From: Xylaria sp. FL1777
Taxonomy: Eukaryota > Ascomycota > Sordariomycetes > Xylariales > Xylariaceae
NCBI GenBank assembly: GCA_022578965.1
Contig: MU400594.1
Span: 62,001 to 126,000, forward strand
Direction: 5' to 3'
Length of the DNA: 64,000 nucleotides
Shown piece after piece: positions 1-12,288 of the stretch. The notes under the pieces were generated by a model, which made no database searches, was not told the DNA's origin, and worked only from the letters and a program-made list of their open reading frames with translations. Numbering within the stretch: the first letter of the stretch is position 1; each line of letters starts with the position of its first letter. The position numbers and the translations under genes were made by a program.

Positions 1-1791
1 CTCTATAGGCGCAGATACTCCCTCTTTGAAATTAAATCTCATTACTGCCATTCGAGAACGAAACTGCAAGGCGGTTGAACAGCTACTCGATCGAGGAGTT
101 CCTTCAAACGTTGGCCCAGATTACCATGCCCTAAACGAGGCCATTCGTCAGCATGATCTCGAAATCGTGCGGTTGCTATTGTTATTTGACGCAGATCCTA
201 ACTCACCGGGCCACCATGGTATGTCCCCTCTCGTGGCAGCGGTCGAAGAAGGGTTCTTGGACGCTGCGGCTCTGCTCTTGAAGTATGGAGCCGACTCCAA
301 TCTACCCCCAGCATCTGATCACGACTCGCCCTTCGCATTAGCTACTATTAAGGGGGACACTCATTTCATACGCCTCTTTTTGATGTACGGCGCCGACCCG
401 AACCAAATAACAGCAGACGGAGAGACGATTCTAACCAAAATAATCAACACCAAGTGCAACAAGTCTCTCGTCGACATGGCCCTCAACTACGGCGCCGATG
501 CCAACGGCAAGAGCAAGGAGGGTGAAACGGCGCTCTTCAGGGCGATAAATGCTGGCCGTGTGGATATTGTCACAGCTCTTCTTGATCATGGTGCTAACCC
601 CAATCTCCCGGGGCCCAAGCACATGCTCTGGCCAGCCACGTACCAGCCGAAATGCCTCCAAGTGCTGCTCAGCCGTGGGGCAGACTTCAAGAAGACACCG
701 GGCATTATGGAACTCGCTACGTCGATCAACAAGATTGACTCGGTGAGTGTGCTGCTCAACGCTGGTGTAGATCCCAACTCCAAAAAGGATGGCTCCTACA
801 CACCACTATGCTCTGCGATTCGCGACAACCGTTCGGACATCTTCCATCTGCTCTTGGCCAATGGCGGCGATCCCAACGTCGCTGCCTCTGAGTACCCATG
901 CTTCAAATGCGTGACACATAATCGATTACAGTTTTTACCACACCTCGTGGCGGCGGGTGGCAACCTGAATATACCCAAGGGCATCGCGGAAACGGCAGTA
1001 CAGTATGATAATAGTAAGTTAAACTGACCCTGATATATTTCATACGGACTTGTGCTAATCATTTCTTAGTGGAGGCACTATCTTGGCTTCTGGATAATGG
1101 AGTATCGCCCAACGACCAGGCACCCGACACACGAGCAACACCCCTCACAACCGCGATCGGACTAAATAAGCCGGACTTCGTCGAGGTCTTATTGTCGCGA
1201 GGAGCAAACCCCAACATCCGAGGTCAAGACTGGCCTGTCTGCATGGCAGTTAGATATCCGGTCATCCTAAAGCGTTTGTTACCTGCCCTTGCACAGCCCC
1301 GCGCATTCAAGGGCGTGATGGAAATGGCCGTATCAGCCAACAAACTGGAGTCCGTGAAACTATTGTTAGCGGCAGGAGTCAACGTCGAGGACCGTAACGG
1401 CGGCGTATTCAGCCCCCTGACAACAGCGATTCGCGAGCGTCATAAGGATATCGTGCAGTACCTCCTGGACGAAGCAGGCGCCGACCCGAACTCGCCCGGT
1501 GAGCATCTGCCTATTGTTAAAGCCTTACGCCGTTACGAACCCCCGGATACGGAGATCATTGAAATGTTATTACGAAAGGGCGCCGACCCGAACAAGGTCT
1601 ACCGCGGACACAGCGCCATCATTCAAGCCGTGGAAATGGGCGATGCCCTTATCTTACGCCTGTTGATCGAGAAATGGGGCGTCGATCTAGACGCCATAGA
1701 CGACACCGGGCGTACGCCTCTCGAAATAGCGGAGATGCGCGGATGGGAGGAAGGCAAAGATATCTTAATCAGAGGCAAGAAGGCCGTGTGA
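1..1791 (+). CDS. Ankyrin-repeat protein, 5' end cut by window edge
   Basis: Two exons, <1..1013 and 1070..1791, joined across a 56-bp intron (GTAAGT...TTAG) that splits an ATG codon and keeps phase. The frame is open back to base 2 and already reads as an ankyrin turn (GADTP), so the TTG near base 26 is not the start; the true N-terminus lies outside the window. The visible part, about 580 residues, is nearly all ankyrin repeats of about 33 residues, marked by GADPN/GANPN/GVDPN turns and LL.....A helices. One or two repeats are imperfect (for example around the PKHMLWP stretch). Ankyrin arrays bind partner proteins; no effector domain is visible here, so the partner and role are unknown. Three turns share the identical 15-base codon string for GADPN. 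Ankyrin identity is sure, function is not. Confidence 0.9.
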
Positions 1792-3844
1792 CTATCTACA
1801 AAACCTGCGTGGGCGGGCCCAGTGAAGGAGGTATTAGAAATCAAGGACGGCTTCTGGGCCGTCCAGGCACTTCACGTCTGAGAACTTCTGAATTCTCCTG
1901 GAGAGATTTATTGATACCAACTACTCTGCTCTATTTTCTATGTCAACATTTGTTTTTTTCGGGGAGAAGCGGGAAAAGGTCAACCTGGACAGGACCTGGT
2001 TGCACAACCACTATACACAACTTTTCCTTTGTTCACCAACTAGCGTTGTCAATTGATTCCTCTGATGAGTTATGTAATTTCTATCAAAAACAAAAGCGGT
2101 AATACACGATGCGCAGCCTTCCCTCTTGAATCTCCCGATATGAGATGTCTCCCGAAACAGCACCCCCCATAGCACTCAGTGACCACACACTATCTGGTAT
2201 CTCTGTTCACCTTGTTGCCTGTTGCCGGAAACATAGCTGAATGAGGGTGAAGACTGTTGTGTGCACTGCTTGGCTTGGCTTGGCTCTGCATAACCAAACC
2301 CAACTGAGGGTAGGGGTAATCAAACCCTAACTCAGACGCTACTGCAGTGTACCCTGAGCATGGAACAAGCATTATGCTTGCAGGGAAAATGCTGATCAGG
2401 TCTATGCGCTGCAGACGCTTTGACATCGGGATTTGACAGGCCTCGGGACCCATTTTTCTAATTCTGGGGTCGAGGTGCGTCTCTGGTAGGTCCGTTAAGT
2501 GCGGGATTCGATCGTGATGTGGCGGGGATGGTATGATATCTGATATTATAGGCCGTGATACTGCGTTAAGGCCAAGGATGGAATAGACGCGGAGAAGGAC
2601 GCCTACTCATACTGCATCTACGGGACACTAATCATCACCAACAAAACGAGATATTATTTAATTGCCCAATACTAGACTAGCATTAGGCCAGAGGCTATAC
2701 TAATATGTCTTAGTAGATGTACGCTTAGGTACCCGGATCCCGGCAGGTTCCGTATGATATTGTAACCTCAGTCGGCTCCTCCCATGTGTTAATTAGCGAG
2801 CATTGTAAGATGCGACCGTGTTGGAGTCCAGGGTCGAGGCGCATAAGAACAGAGTCGACGGCGAGAACGCAATCGGGAAAGTAAGACGTCAAAACACCGG
2901 GTCCGATGCCACCTGCTGGTTCCTTGGGCTGCTGAGTATGCAGAATTCTCCGTGTTTCTGCGCTTCGCTTAGACAGCTCTCGGGTTGTGTTATCGACGTT
3001 TCGACTGCAGACCATCCCTCGATGGGCTCACGAGATGGTGGTGTCGAGTCAGATTTGTGGAATCAAAAAATAAACCGGGATTGGAGGATATCATGTCCGA
3101 GGCCAGCTTAGGCGGCCTGTATCAAAAACCTGTCTGCCCGGACCCTCAAGCCTGATATTGCGGGATGTAGGAGTAAATTATCTGGTAAAAGCTTTGACGA
3201 GACCCTCTCGCGTCTTCTAGCGGCCGCCCTCCTCTTGGCCGGATGAAGAAAGGGCGTTAAAACAGCGGTCCGTAAAAGGTACAATGGCTTCTTTTCATAG
3301 GCGGGATCGGCCCCGCCGGTTTCCAGCACATCCCACAACATCTGACTTAGGAGGCCGGATGAAGAAGTTTTCATGCACGTGACCAGATGTATGTCTCTCT
3401 AATCTTCAAAGTATTTATAAGGGATTGCTATGAGTGGGTATTACCAATCCATAGGCTTTTACGGTTGACAGTTGCTGGTGTGTAATACGAATATTTGCCC
3501 AGCCAGCGATATTTACCCCGGAGCCGAGAGGAAAATCACGTAGGGTCCCTTCAGCCTCTTATTGACTGATATATATAGCATAAAACATGCCGGTCCAAGA
3601 CAATCAAATAAAGCGGCACGGCCCGAGACGATGATTGGAGATACGGATAGAGTCCGGGGATAAATAAGCCAATGAATTCTCACCCAGTATTCAAGGGGGG
3701 CTAATGTCCGTGGGACAACAGAAAATTATTACTAGATTAATATTTCTAAGTGCTTCTACAAAAGTCCCTGGCACAGCTAGTGACGTAGACAACAAAAACA
3801 AGTTCCACATATGCTGGTTCGTTAAAGTCGTCTATCTCAAATCG
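1792..3844. other. Intergenic, no gene seen
   Basis: About 2 kb between the ankyrin gene and the convergent 12-exon gene. The small open frames here have no recognisable motif and no sensible splice partners. The only local structure noted is a short direct repeat of GGCTT units near 2265-2285. It probably holds the 3' UTRs of both flanking genes. Confidence 0.5.
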
Positions 3845-6800
3845 TTACTGAAGCCCAGAACCAGATGATGAGATAGAACTCGATGGAGATATCAGTGGAG
3901 TTCCTTTGATTACATTGCCAGAACCTAGGATTTGGGGATAGTGTTTCCATATTTGGCCCTCTTCGTTCCATTGCATCCAATCCAAGTTGTTGTGGTCAAA
4001 CTCCGGCATACGAAATGGCCACCTTTTTGCCCATCGGACACTATGGTCTTGTGGATATTTAACCATGATCTCCTCCCGTTGTGCTTGAAGATTTCTAAGA
4101 CACCGCTCGATTCTATAACCCCAATGGGCAGAGACGATTGCCTGCTTCTCTTTGATGTGATTCAAAATCTTGTCCACTAGGCTTAGGTACTCCATTTGTG
4201 TTGCTGGTATTTCCGGCGCAATGGACTCTGTATCGTCTGGGCCAAATGGATCATATAGAGCATTTGCTGGGCGCTCGGAGATGGCTAGAGGTCTTGCGGA
4301 GATGGCGACGAAATTAAACTTTTCAGGCGCCTTCCAACCTTTATTCTTTTGCCGCTCTACCTGAGTTTCTCGACTTGGTGTGTAAGTGAGTGTCGGTATA
4401 TCTATATCCATATCGGGGTCCTTTCCTGACTCTGCGGTCCTAATAGGCATGGCCGCAAGCATAAGTAAACCTAATGCAATCTATCAGCGAAGAAGGTACT
4501 CTCGCTTGGAGTTTGCCGATCTAGATGCAAATCCTGAGCACATAGCACATACCAAGGGTGAACCACACCCAAGCATTGTCTACCCCATTGTGATTTGGCA
4601 TACTCTCAAAGAACTTTGTTTTTTCTTTCCAATCCATCGTCGTTAGCATCAATGAAGCGGTTCCGTAACACTCAAACTCGTCACTTTTCCGAAAATGAAC
4701 GGCAAATCCATCAAGTTCCTGGCGGAAGCCTAAATGGTATCCCCACTTCCAGATATTGTATTAGCTTGAGAGCGTCTTCAGATTAAGGGACTATGGTATG
4801 GTTTCCTTACAGGTGTGACACCCCAATGCTCACGGCAGATATCAAACCAACCTCGACGATTGAGGTCCTGTTCTTGCTGTTTATCTGTCCATGCGCGCAC
4901 AATTGCTCGATCAAACCGATCCAAGTCATTTATATCCGTCAAGTTAAGTTTGAATGACTGAAATATGTCGGTATGCCAAGCTACAACCACAAAAGTTAAT
5001 GGCCGACTAGATAGTTGAGACTGTGGAAGGTTTAGGAGGAAGTAGGTCGCTAGATGAACGAACTACTGACGGGTGATGCTGGGTTTCAGAATGTGTGAAA
5101 ACAGAGTGGTAGTAACTGCTTACTACTCGCATCACTTTTCTTCGGCCCGAAAGGGTTGTCCCAAAATTCAGCCGAAAACATCCTTGAGATATACAGCGCT
5201 GGCAACGGCTTTACAACAACTACGGGGTCATTCTGGTTAATGGGGTGGTTCGGGTTATCTATTCCTGAAGCGCCGTGACGTGGCCACTCGAGTAATACTA
5301 TTGATATAGGCAAGGAATTGTCCGCTACAAGCATGAGAAATTAGATGCAACTTGAGATTCCGGAGATATGAGTGCTGGACACTTACGAAGAACAACATAA
5401 TCCCCGCCAAAGATTCTGTGTTCCATAGCGGAGCCGACTTCTGCTATCGCATCAAAGTCGATGAACTAGTACACGGGGGTTCTATTATTAGAAGTTTGAC
5501 GACTGGTGAATATATCATTTCATGTCTCTATGGGCGTTACAACCTACCGGCTCGTCACTACCATCTGGAAACCCCTCCAGCTTATAGCGGACAGAGACTA
5601 TTGCATGCATAATCTCGTGTATCATCTAATGAGGTTGTCAGCACGTCAATGGAAGCCCCATAGAATATCAAGTCATTAGGTACCGTGGCCGCGACGAGGA
5701 ATTGTATGATGAACCTTTCTGCTATCGTAATATCGTCCGTACGAAGATATCGCAGCAAATGTATATTCAAACATATAAAAGTGAAATCACGTTGAGAATT
5801 CGCTCTTGTTGTCCATGCATGAGATGTATCTGAAGACATGAAAGACCAAAAATGCATCCCGCATAAAGTTTTTACTATGGCATCCGAAGTCAGAAATGGT
5901 CCTCTGGAGTGATGAGTTGACCTGGGATGTCACGTACTTCTTTCAGTCTATTAAGGAGTAAAATATATGGAGTTAGTAATTTATACGTATGACCAATGAG
6001 ACTAAGGATATCGAGACTTGTAGGAGCACTGGGATAAAAGAATACATTATTAGGCAACCGTCGACCCCGAGATATGTTAAAAAGTGTAACAAATGAGCGA
6101 AAACTACTAACCAGAGCTTTTATTTTCTGCTCTTCAGGAAGGTGTGAGACTTCGCTCTGCCATGGCAGTGTGTCGTCTGCTTTAGCTATTTTCAACTCCA
6201 TCTCCGGTGAGACGAGGACAATTGCATCTTCGAAGGGCCTATCAATATCGCAGTGCGAAGCAATATCTTTCCAGTAAACCAATCTTCCAAATAGAATTGT
6301 CTCGAGTCTAATATATATGACACTTAGAAGAATATTCCTTTTCATTCTTGTTTTTTGACCTTGATTCTTGTGTATTTCGGCTACTTACCCGCTATGTCGA
6401 TCGTTTAGAAGTGCTTTTAATATGCGGTCTACCAATTCGATAGAACCCCTTAGGTTATCCCAGATTTTGGGATTGTCTACAGTCCATGGCCCATCTCTGT
6501 GATCCGGTTCATTCGAAGCTTGGGCAAGGTCATACCAACGGTGTTTTTGTAGGAAGTCAAACCATCCGGCCTCGTTTACTTGGATGCTTTTTTTCTTAAA
6601 TGCCTCTACGAATTCAAGCGCATTATCTTGGGATAGGTGGCCACCTGACTCAAGCCCGAATTGATTTGAAAGGAACTATAGAATTAGGATTGCCATCTTC
6701 AGTGTGTTCCATAAGTGCTTTGCAAGTGGGAATGGCCCTCGGATGTAATTTTGCTTCACACTGGAGGCTTGTATGTGCTCTTGAAAATAACGAACTCAAA

Positions 6801-7404
6801 AAAGATAATAAACTAGAAAATCACTTACAAGGAAACGGTTCAGCCAGGTTAATTCCATTGTTCGAGCACCTATGAATATAGACTCTTGATAATCCTCACT
6901 TATAAACAGTCTGTCGTATTCAACACCAGTACGGGGCTTGGTTTGTGCATCGGTTCCAGAAGGTGGGTCAAGGTAGAACTTTGGGTGTCTTCGTGGGAAC
7001 TCTATGGCTATTCCGGAGTGTTCTAAGCCTATGGTAGAGGAATTTAGCATTGGTTTCGCAGCCAAGACATTGACTAAAATGATGCTTGGGAGTATACACA
7101 GTATAACTTCTTCGGCTTGAAAACGAGGTTGTTTAATCGTGATATGACAGCGAAGAAAACAGGGAATTACCATCTTCAGTAAAAATAGAAGGGCGACCCG
7201 GTAGGTCGTGTAACTCCTGAAATCGTTCTGCCCACTGCAACGTAGGGATCAACAACTGCATTCATGATGGAGATCGACGCGGTTTAAGGAAGATACGGAG
7301 TATTCTGATATTAAACACATCATGTGTCATATCTGGTCTTGGAACGTTGAAACATGCAATGAAGAGTCGCCAATCTTACGTACCGGTGAAAGTCGTTCTG
7401 CCAT
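3845..7404 (-). CDS. Putative HExxH zinc metallopeptidase-like protein, 12 exons
   Basis: Exons (minus strand): 7404..7384, 7255..7171, 7073..6829, 6675..6389, 6307..5922, 5874..5684, 5625..5548, 5465..5387, 5324..5124, 4980..4811, 4745..4553, 4470..3845. Every junction keeps phase, giving about 853 residues starting MAERLSP. The seventh exon begins MIHEIMHA, a gluzincin-like HExxHA motif at about residues 408-413. The next exon reads EVGSAMEHRIFGG about 30 residues on, so E440 or E446 could be the third zinc ligand. From memory this resembles an uncharacterised fungal family pairing HExxH with an ExG...E..FGG stretch; I cannot name it. A GWF-D motif occurs twice (GWFDFLQKH and GWFDICREH). 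The C-terminus is Ser-rich. There is no signal peptide, so it is probably intracellular. The 5874..5684 exon start and some acceptors are less certain. Confidence 0.72.
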
Positions 7405-8730
7405 TTTGGACCGCTTCGCAGCTCGAAAGCTATCTTTACGTCGTAACTAGGTAGGTAAGCTCTAAATACCTTAGTATGAAATCTACATTACAACAACTGA
7501 GAACCGAGAAAATTGGAGATTGGCTACGGGAAGAGGCTACCCAGTGCTAGAAAATTCAAATCACGGGGGCCGCGACGAAGATCTTTGTTCAAAATATGAC
7601 TAGCCTAGACATACAATGGAAAAACGGGGCACAATGTTTCTGCATGCGTTGAATAGGACTTAGTAAGTAACAAAGGCTCTGGATAGTGAGGATGGTCTTT
7701 CGAGACAGCTTTATTGTAAAATCCTACTTGTGAGGAATAACGGAAGCTGAGCTAACACTAGGTGGCGTAAGATAGATATCGGATATGCTGGTGGCTGAAC
7801 GTCTAAAGCTATAGGCTGTCAATTCATTTTGAGGCCATTATATTTCTAGCCCTGTTATAACTCAAGAACGAAACGTCACTTTACAGTATTAATCATCGCG
7901 TCTACCCCTTTTCGTCCGTGGTGTTGGTAGAACATGCACAAACCGCACGACTTGCTTCTCCAACGACTGGGGATACTTGAAATAACATAGTGAACAAGAT
8001 GAGAAAAATCTGAACGGGTTCCTTCCCCCTACTGCGCATGACGCACAAGCAAAGACAATGTTCAAGACGCAAGTCTTCCCTCTCAGCCAATTACAATACT
8101 CAATGAAGGCTAGAGCAAGCGCAATGGGACACCAACCTGCTCAAATCAATTAGGTGCTCTTGATACAAGCTGATTGGGTCACTTGTATAACTTAATTATA
8201 GTATGAATCGGTGTTGTTGAGATGTGTTGGATGAAGTCTAAGTTCAAGACTAGATATGGGTATGCCATGGATCTTTATTGTTGCGCGAGAACCCCGGGAT
8301 GATTTAGTGCTACGAAACGTTTCTATGATTCTAGAGAAAGCGGTTTCATGTTGATTCCATAGCTAAAATATTTTGAAGCATCGGACCATGTCACCTGGCT
8401 AGGGGGATTTCAGTATGTCAAATATTGGGATGAAATAGAGGCGGGCATCGTACCTTCAGTTGATGGCATAACGTATTCAATTATTGGATCGGGGTAGTGT
8501 CTCAAAGGTAACAAGCACTTCTGAGAATTAAGAAACAAGAAGAAAAACAAAACAAACCGTTTTGTAGACTGTTAATGACGAATGATGACGGTCATCTGTC
8601 CAACTTGGCTGGGTATTAATGTCCTAAGGAGACGAAGAACTGGCCGAGAGTTACCTATCATGTGTACAATTTATACATAACCCCACAGAGATAAAGGCAC
8701 ATATAATGCCAGTTTAGGTATGTGTATGGG
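7405..8730. other. Intergenic, no gene seen
   Basis: Moderately AT-rich. It holds the 5' flank of the HExxH gene and the 3' flank of the FMN-binding gene. Open frames are under 65 codons and unconvincing. Confidence 0.5.
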
Positions 8731-9594
8731 TTAGTTACCACCATTCACGGTAGTGCTATTGCCCTCTGATGTTAAGACCCAGTCGCGTACGCCACCTTTC
8801 CAGTCACTTGTCCGTATATCTTTGATATGCACAAGTATCACCTGCACCTCTTCACCAGCAACGAAGCACTCGCGGCCGCCGTCTTCCACGGGACTCTGCG
8901 GTTGCCTATTGAATGCCAATACGCCCTCCGAGTCAAAGGTATTATTCTCAAGATGTTGATCTCGATAATACCTTTCCTCGTCAGACCCAGCGGCAACCAG
9001 CTGGGCGGTCCCGTTTATGGTCGCACTAATACTCGACATGGCACTCGTGTTGAGGTTGATAAGCATAGACGCGAGACTGGATCGGTGTTCGGGTCCAGGC
9101 GAACCCCCCGAGGCCCGACGACCTTGGGTCGGTGGGCGGTGGGACACCCCTAATACGCGGCGTCAGTATGAGTTCGCTCGACGGCTCTGTAGTTTCGAGG
9201 ACTAGGGTAGTATACAGTCGTGCACTAGGAGGGAGACGTTTGGATTGACGAGAAGGTTGTTGGTCTTTTTGGACGCCGGATTTGTCGTCATGACGATGGC
9301 GGGCGCTGACGAGTACGGCGACGATGGAAGATACGTGTAGTTCATTAACGACACATGAGGTTGATTATCGACGCAGGTCGCGAGGTGAAGCTATCGCCCG
9401 AAAGCGAAGCCGGTCAGCAAGGGGCAGCAGTCATTGGATGTGCCAGCCACCGACTGGTTCCTGGCTAGGGCTTATTTTTGTCTTACGAATCGAGCATTTT
9501 CGAGGCATTGTACGACATCGGGCGGAAGCTCGCTGACAGTCTGCTTGTGCGTGTCGCCGGCCGAAGCCTCGTAATTGAGCGATATCTGTTCCAT
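8731..9594 (-). CDS. Pyridoxamine 5'-phosphate oxidase-like FMN-binding split-barrel protein
   Basis: Three exons: 9594..9487, 9390..9216, 9149..8731, all in phase, 233 residues. The start MEQISLNYE is the first ATG of the exon and matches the family's N-terminus. The split-barrel core is clear: ARF|LHLATC..QPHVSLMNYTY, then MTTNPASKKTNNL and LLVHDWVSHRP, then a Ser/Ala stretch LNTSAMSSISATING. The ending GWK-type stretch (DWKGGVRDWVL) is as in fungal homologues. This is the fungal family related to yeast YLR456W/YPR172W and Alr4036. Members bind FMN in related folds, but no substrate is established, so oxidase activity on pyridoxamine phosphate should not be assumed. It is divergent from the MCC alpha gene with a 457-bp shared promoter. 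Length and splicing look normal. Confidence 0.9.
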
Positions 9595-10051
9595 GGTTGT
9601 GTGTTGCCGGGGATCTCATGAGATGGGATGTTGTTTTTGGTTGGAGGGGTCAGATAATTACACGTAAGTAAAGTATTACGCTATGATAGTAGACTACCTA
9701 GGTAGGTACCTACCCGGGTATCCCTAGCTAGCGAGCCCGCTTACCTTGGGTAAGTACCTAATAGCGGTGCCTATGACGAAGACACAGGTCTTGGCATCTA
9801 ATCCTGGGGAAGCTGGAGCTCGAGCCAATTGAGTGGGGAGAGCCGGTCCTGCCGTTTGCTGGATTGCGGCTTCAACCGGCTTCACTTGTCGCTTAGTGGC
9901 GGCATGATGATTATCACCACCGAGGAAGCAGCAGCTGACCTTTCAACAACTTTGTCTTCTCTACTATCTCCCTTTATACTTATAATCAAGTCATAAGCAA
10001 TTGACTGATTATCGCATTAGTTTGGCTTTCCTGAGCGTACTATTATTCATT
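9595..10051. promoter_or_regulatory. Shared divergent promoter with GGTACCTA motif block
   Basis: 457 bp between two divergent start codons. Bases about 9697-9762 are packed with overlapping CCTAGGTA/GGTACCTAC units and the related GGGTAAGTACC, a near-palindromic block of a type that recurs elsewhere in this window (about 13.8, 29.2 and 44.2-44.7 kb). The 5' leader of the carboxylase gene is CT-rich. Whether the motif binds a factor or is a remnant repeat is unknown. Confidence 0.5.
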
Positions 10052-12288
10052 ATGCGGTCAATTAAACCTCGACATCTTCGAGGGCGGGCATTTCCCCGCT
10101 ACGTATCAACCAGCGTAGCAGCTCAACCCCAGATTACACCCATCACCTCCCTTCTCATAGCAAACCGTGGTGAGATCGCTCTACGGATCAACAAGACGGC
10201 AAATCGCTTAGGCATTCGGACAACTACGTTATATACCGATCCGGATGCCTCATCACAACACGCTGCATGCTCTCCGCATTCCATTGGCCTGGGAGCTCCC
10301 AACGGGTATTTGGACGGTGAGCGGATAGTTAGATTAGCAAAACAGCACGGCATCCAAGCATTGCACCCGGGCTATGGATTCTTGTCCGAGAACTCAGCCT
10401 TCGCAAGGAGATGCGAAGAAGAGGGGATTGTCTTCGTCGGCCCACCTGCTCAGGCGATGGCCGACATGGGAGACAAGGCTCGGAGTAAAGAGATCATGAA
10501 TAAGGCCGGGGTACCATGTGTCCCTGGATACCACGGGTCTGATCAGGGGGAGATGGAGCTACTTAATCATGCCAAGAACATCAAGTTTCCTGTTCTATTG
10601 AAGAGTGTCAAAGGCGGCGGTGGCAAGGGTATGCGTATCGTCATGGAAGAGGGCGAGTTTTTACAGCAGCTAAAGAGCGCTAGAGCTGAAGCTCGAGCGT
10701 CTTTCGGTGAAGGTGGTGAAGTTATGCTGGTGGAGAAGTATATCGTACGGCCAAGGCATGTCGAGGTCCAAGTTTTCGCCGACAAACACGGCAACTGCGT
10801 GGCACTCGGTGAAAGAGACTGCAGTATTCAAAGGAGACATCAGAAAATATTGGAAGAATCGCCAGCCCCAAATCTCGACGATGTAACGAGGCTTGACCTT
10901 TGGGAGAAGGCTCGAACAGCGGCTCTGGCGGTGGGATATGTTGGAGCTGGTACTGTGGAATTCATCCTCGACAAGGATTCTGGTGAGTTCTACTTTATGG
11001 AGATGAACACTCGTCTACAAGTTGAGCATCCAGTAAGCGAGATGGTCACAGGGACCGACTTGGTGGAATGGCAGTTCCGAGTAGCTGCTGGCGAGAAGCT
11101 TCCATTGACTCAAAAAGAGATTATGGAGAGGATACAACAGAGAGGTGCAGCAATTGAGGCCCGGATATACGCCGAGAACCCTGAAAGGGGGTTCCTACCG
11201 GACTCTGGAAAGCTTGTCCACCTCACCACGCCGAAAACTGATGATGATGTTCGGATAGACGCAGGTTTTGTCGAAGGTGACACAGTTACAGAAGCCTATG
11301 ACGGGATGATTGCGAAGCTAATTATCCGTGGCGATGACCGGGAGACGGCAATCCGGAAGATGGAACTTGCTCTGCGGAATTATGAAGTCGTCGGCTTGAG
11401 CACCAACATAGAGTTCTTGAAACGCCTCTGCGAGTCTCCCGCCTTCATCGAAGGCGACGTGGAAACGGGATTCATCGATAAGTGGAAGGCGGAGCTATTT
11501 GAGCCCGTGACAGTTAAGCCTGAGGTATATGTGCAAGCAGCACTAGGCATCTTAGCCTTGAGTCCCGCCTCAGTCGAACTGCCACATGGCGGATCACTTG
11601 GATTCGGCCACAATAGTGAGGAGAGAACATTCTTCTTCAAGTCCCTGGATGCGTTGAATGAGAAAGAAGGGGAAGTAGTAGAGGTTAGCATACTTCAGAA
11701 GGGCAACCAGCTCTTTGATGCCAAAATCACTCGCAAAGGCGAGGAGGCACAAAGCATTACCGATATCATATCTTCCCCAACCTCCAGTACCGGGAAAGCG
11801 ACGCTGGTATCAGTCTTCCCAGAGACTAGGGTCGATACGACCGTGGTACAAGATGTGAACAACGACAACAAAATCACCATTTTCCAACATGGCAGGAAGA
11901 CTGAGTTATCTCTCATATCACCGACATGGTACGAGAAAGCACTTGGCCTAAAAGAGGTTGCCGCATCTGTGGTGGCCCCAATGCCGTGTAAAATCCTGAA
12001 GAATGAAGTGAAGGAGGGCGACAAAGTCCTTAAGGGTGCTCCTCTTGTTGTGTAAGTTTTAATCATCAAAATTCTCCAATAACTACTAATGATGATTAGA
12101 ATTGAGTCAATGAAGATGGAGACAGTCATTCGATCTCCCCAAGATGGTATTATCAAACGGTTAGCTCACAAAGAAGGTGTAAGTAGATTTCCATGCTATG
12201 CTAAAGGATACGACTGACATCGATTAAGGACAAATGCAAGGCTGGAACGGTTCTAGTCGTCTTCGAAGAAGATAGTGCCGCCGAGTGA
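10052..12288 (+). CDS. mccA: Methylcrotonyl-CoA carboxylase alpha (biotin-containing) subunit, mitochondrial
   Basis: Three exons: 10052..12051, 12100..12178, 12229..12288, in phase, 712 residues, the usual length. The start MRSIKPRHLRGRAF is the first ATG in frame and gives an Arg-rich mitochondrial presequence. The biotin carboxylase domain starts at SLLIANRGEIALRI, with the glycine-rich ATP loop KGGGGKGM, the ERDCSIQRRHQK stretch and MNTRLQVEHPVSE. The C-terminal biotinyl domain carries VAPMPCKI and ESMKMET, the biotinylated lysine being about K672; both late introns lie in this domain. The enzyme adds CO2 to 3-methylcrotonyl-CoA in mitochondrial leucine breakdown, together with a beta subunit. 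The beta subunit and isovaleryl-CoA dehydrogenase genes, often linked in fungi, are not in this window. Confusion with propionyl-CoA or acetyl-CoA carboxylase is unlikely from length and layout. Confidence 0.95.

Noticed and set aside
1674..2102. 142-codon plus-strand frame overlapping the end of the ankyrin gene
   Set aside because: Out of frame with the ankyrin repeats and without any domain.
2465..2530. Possible tRNA B-box-like sequence (GGGATTCGATC)
   Set aside because: No matching A box, no acceptor stem and no cloverleaf could be drawn.
5988..6090. Possible extra intron (GTTAGT...CCCAG) in exon 5 of the HExxH gene
   Set aside because: It breaks the reading phase, whereas the unspliced frame continues in phase to the next good donor.
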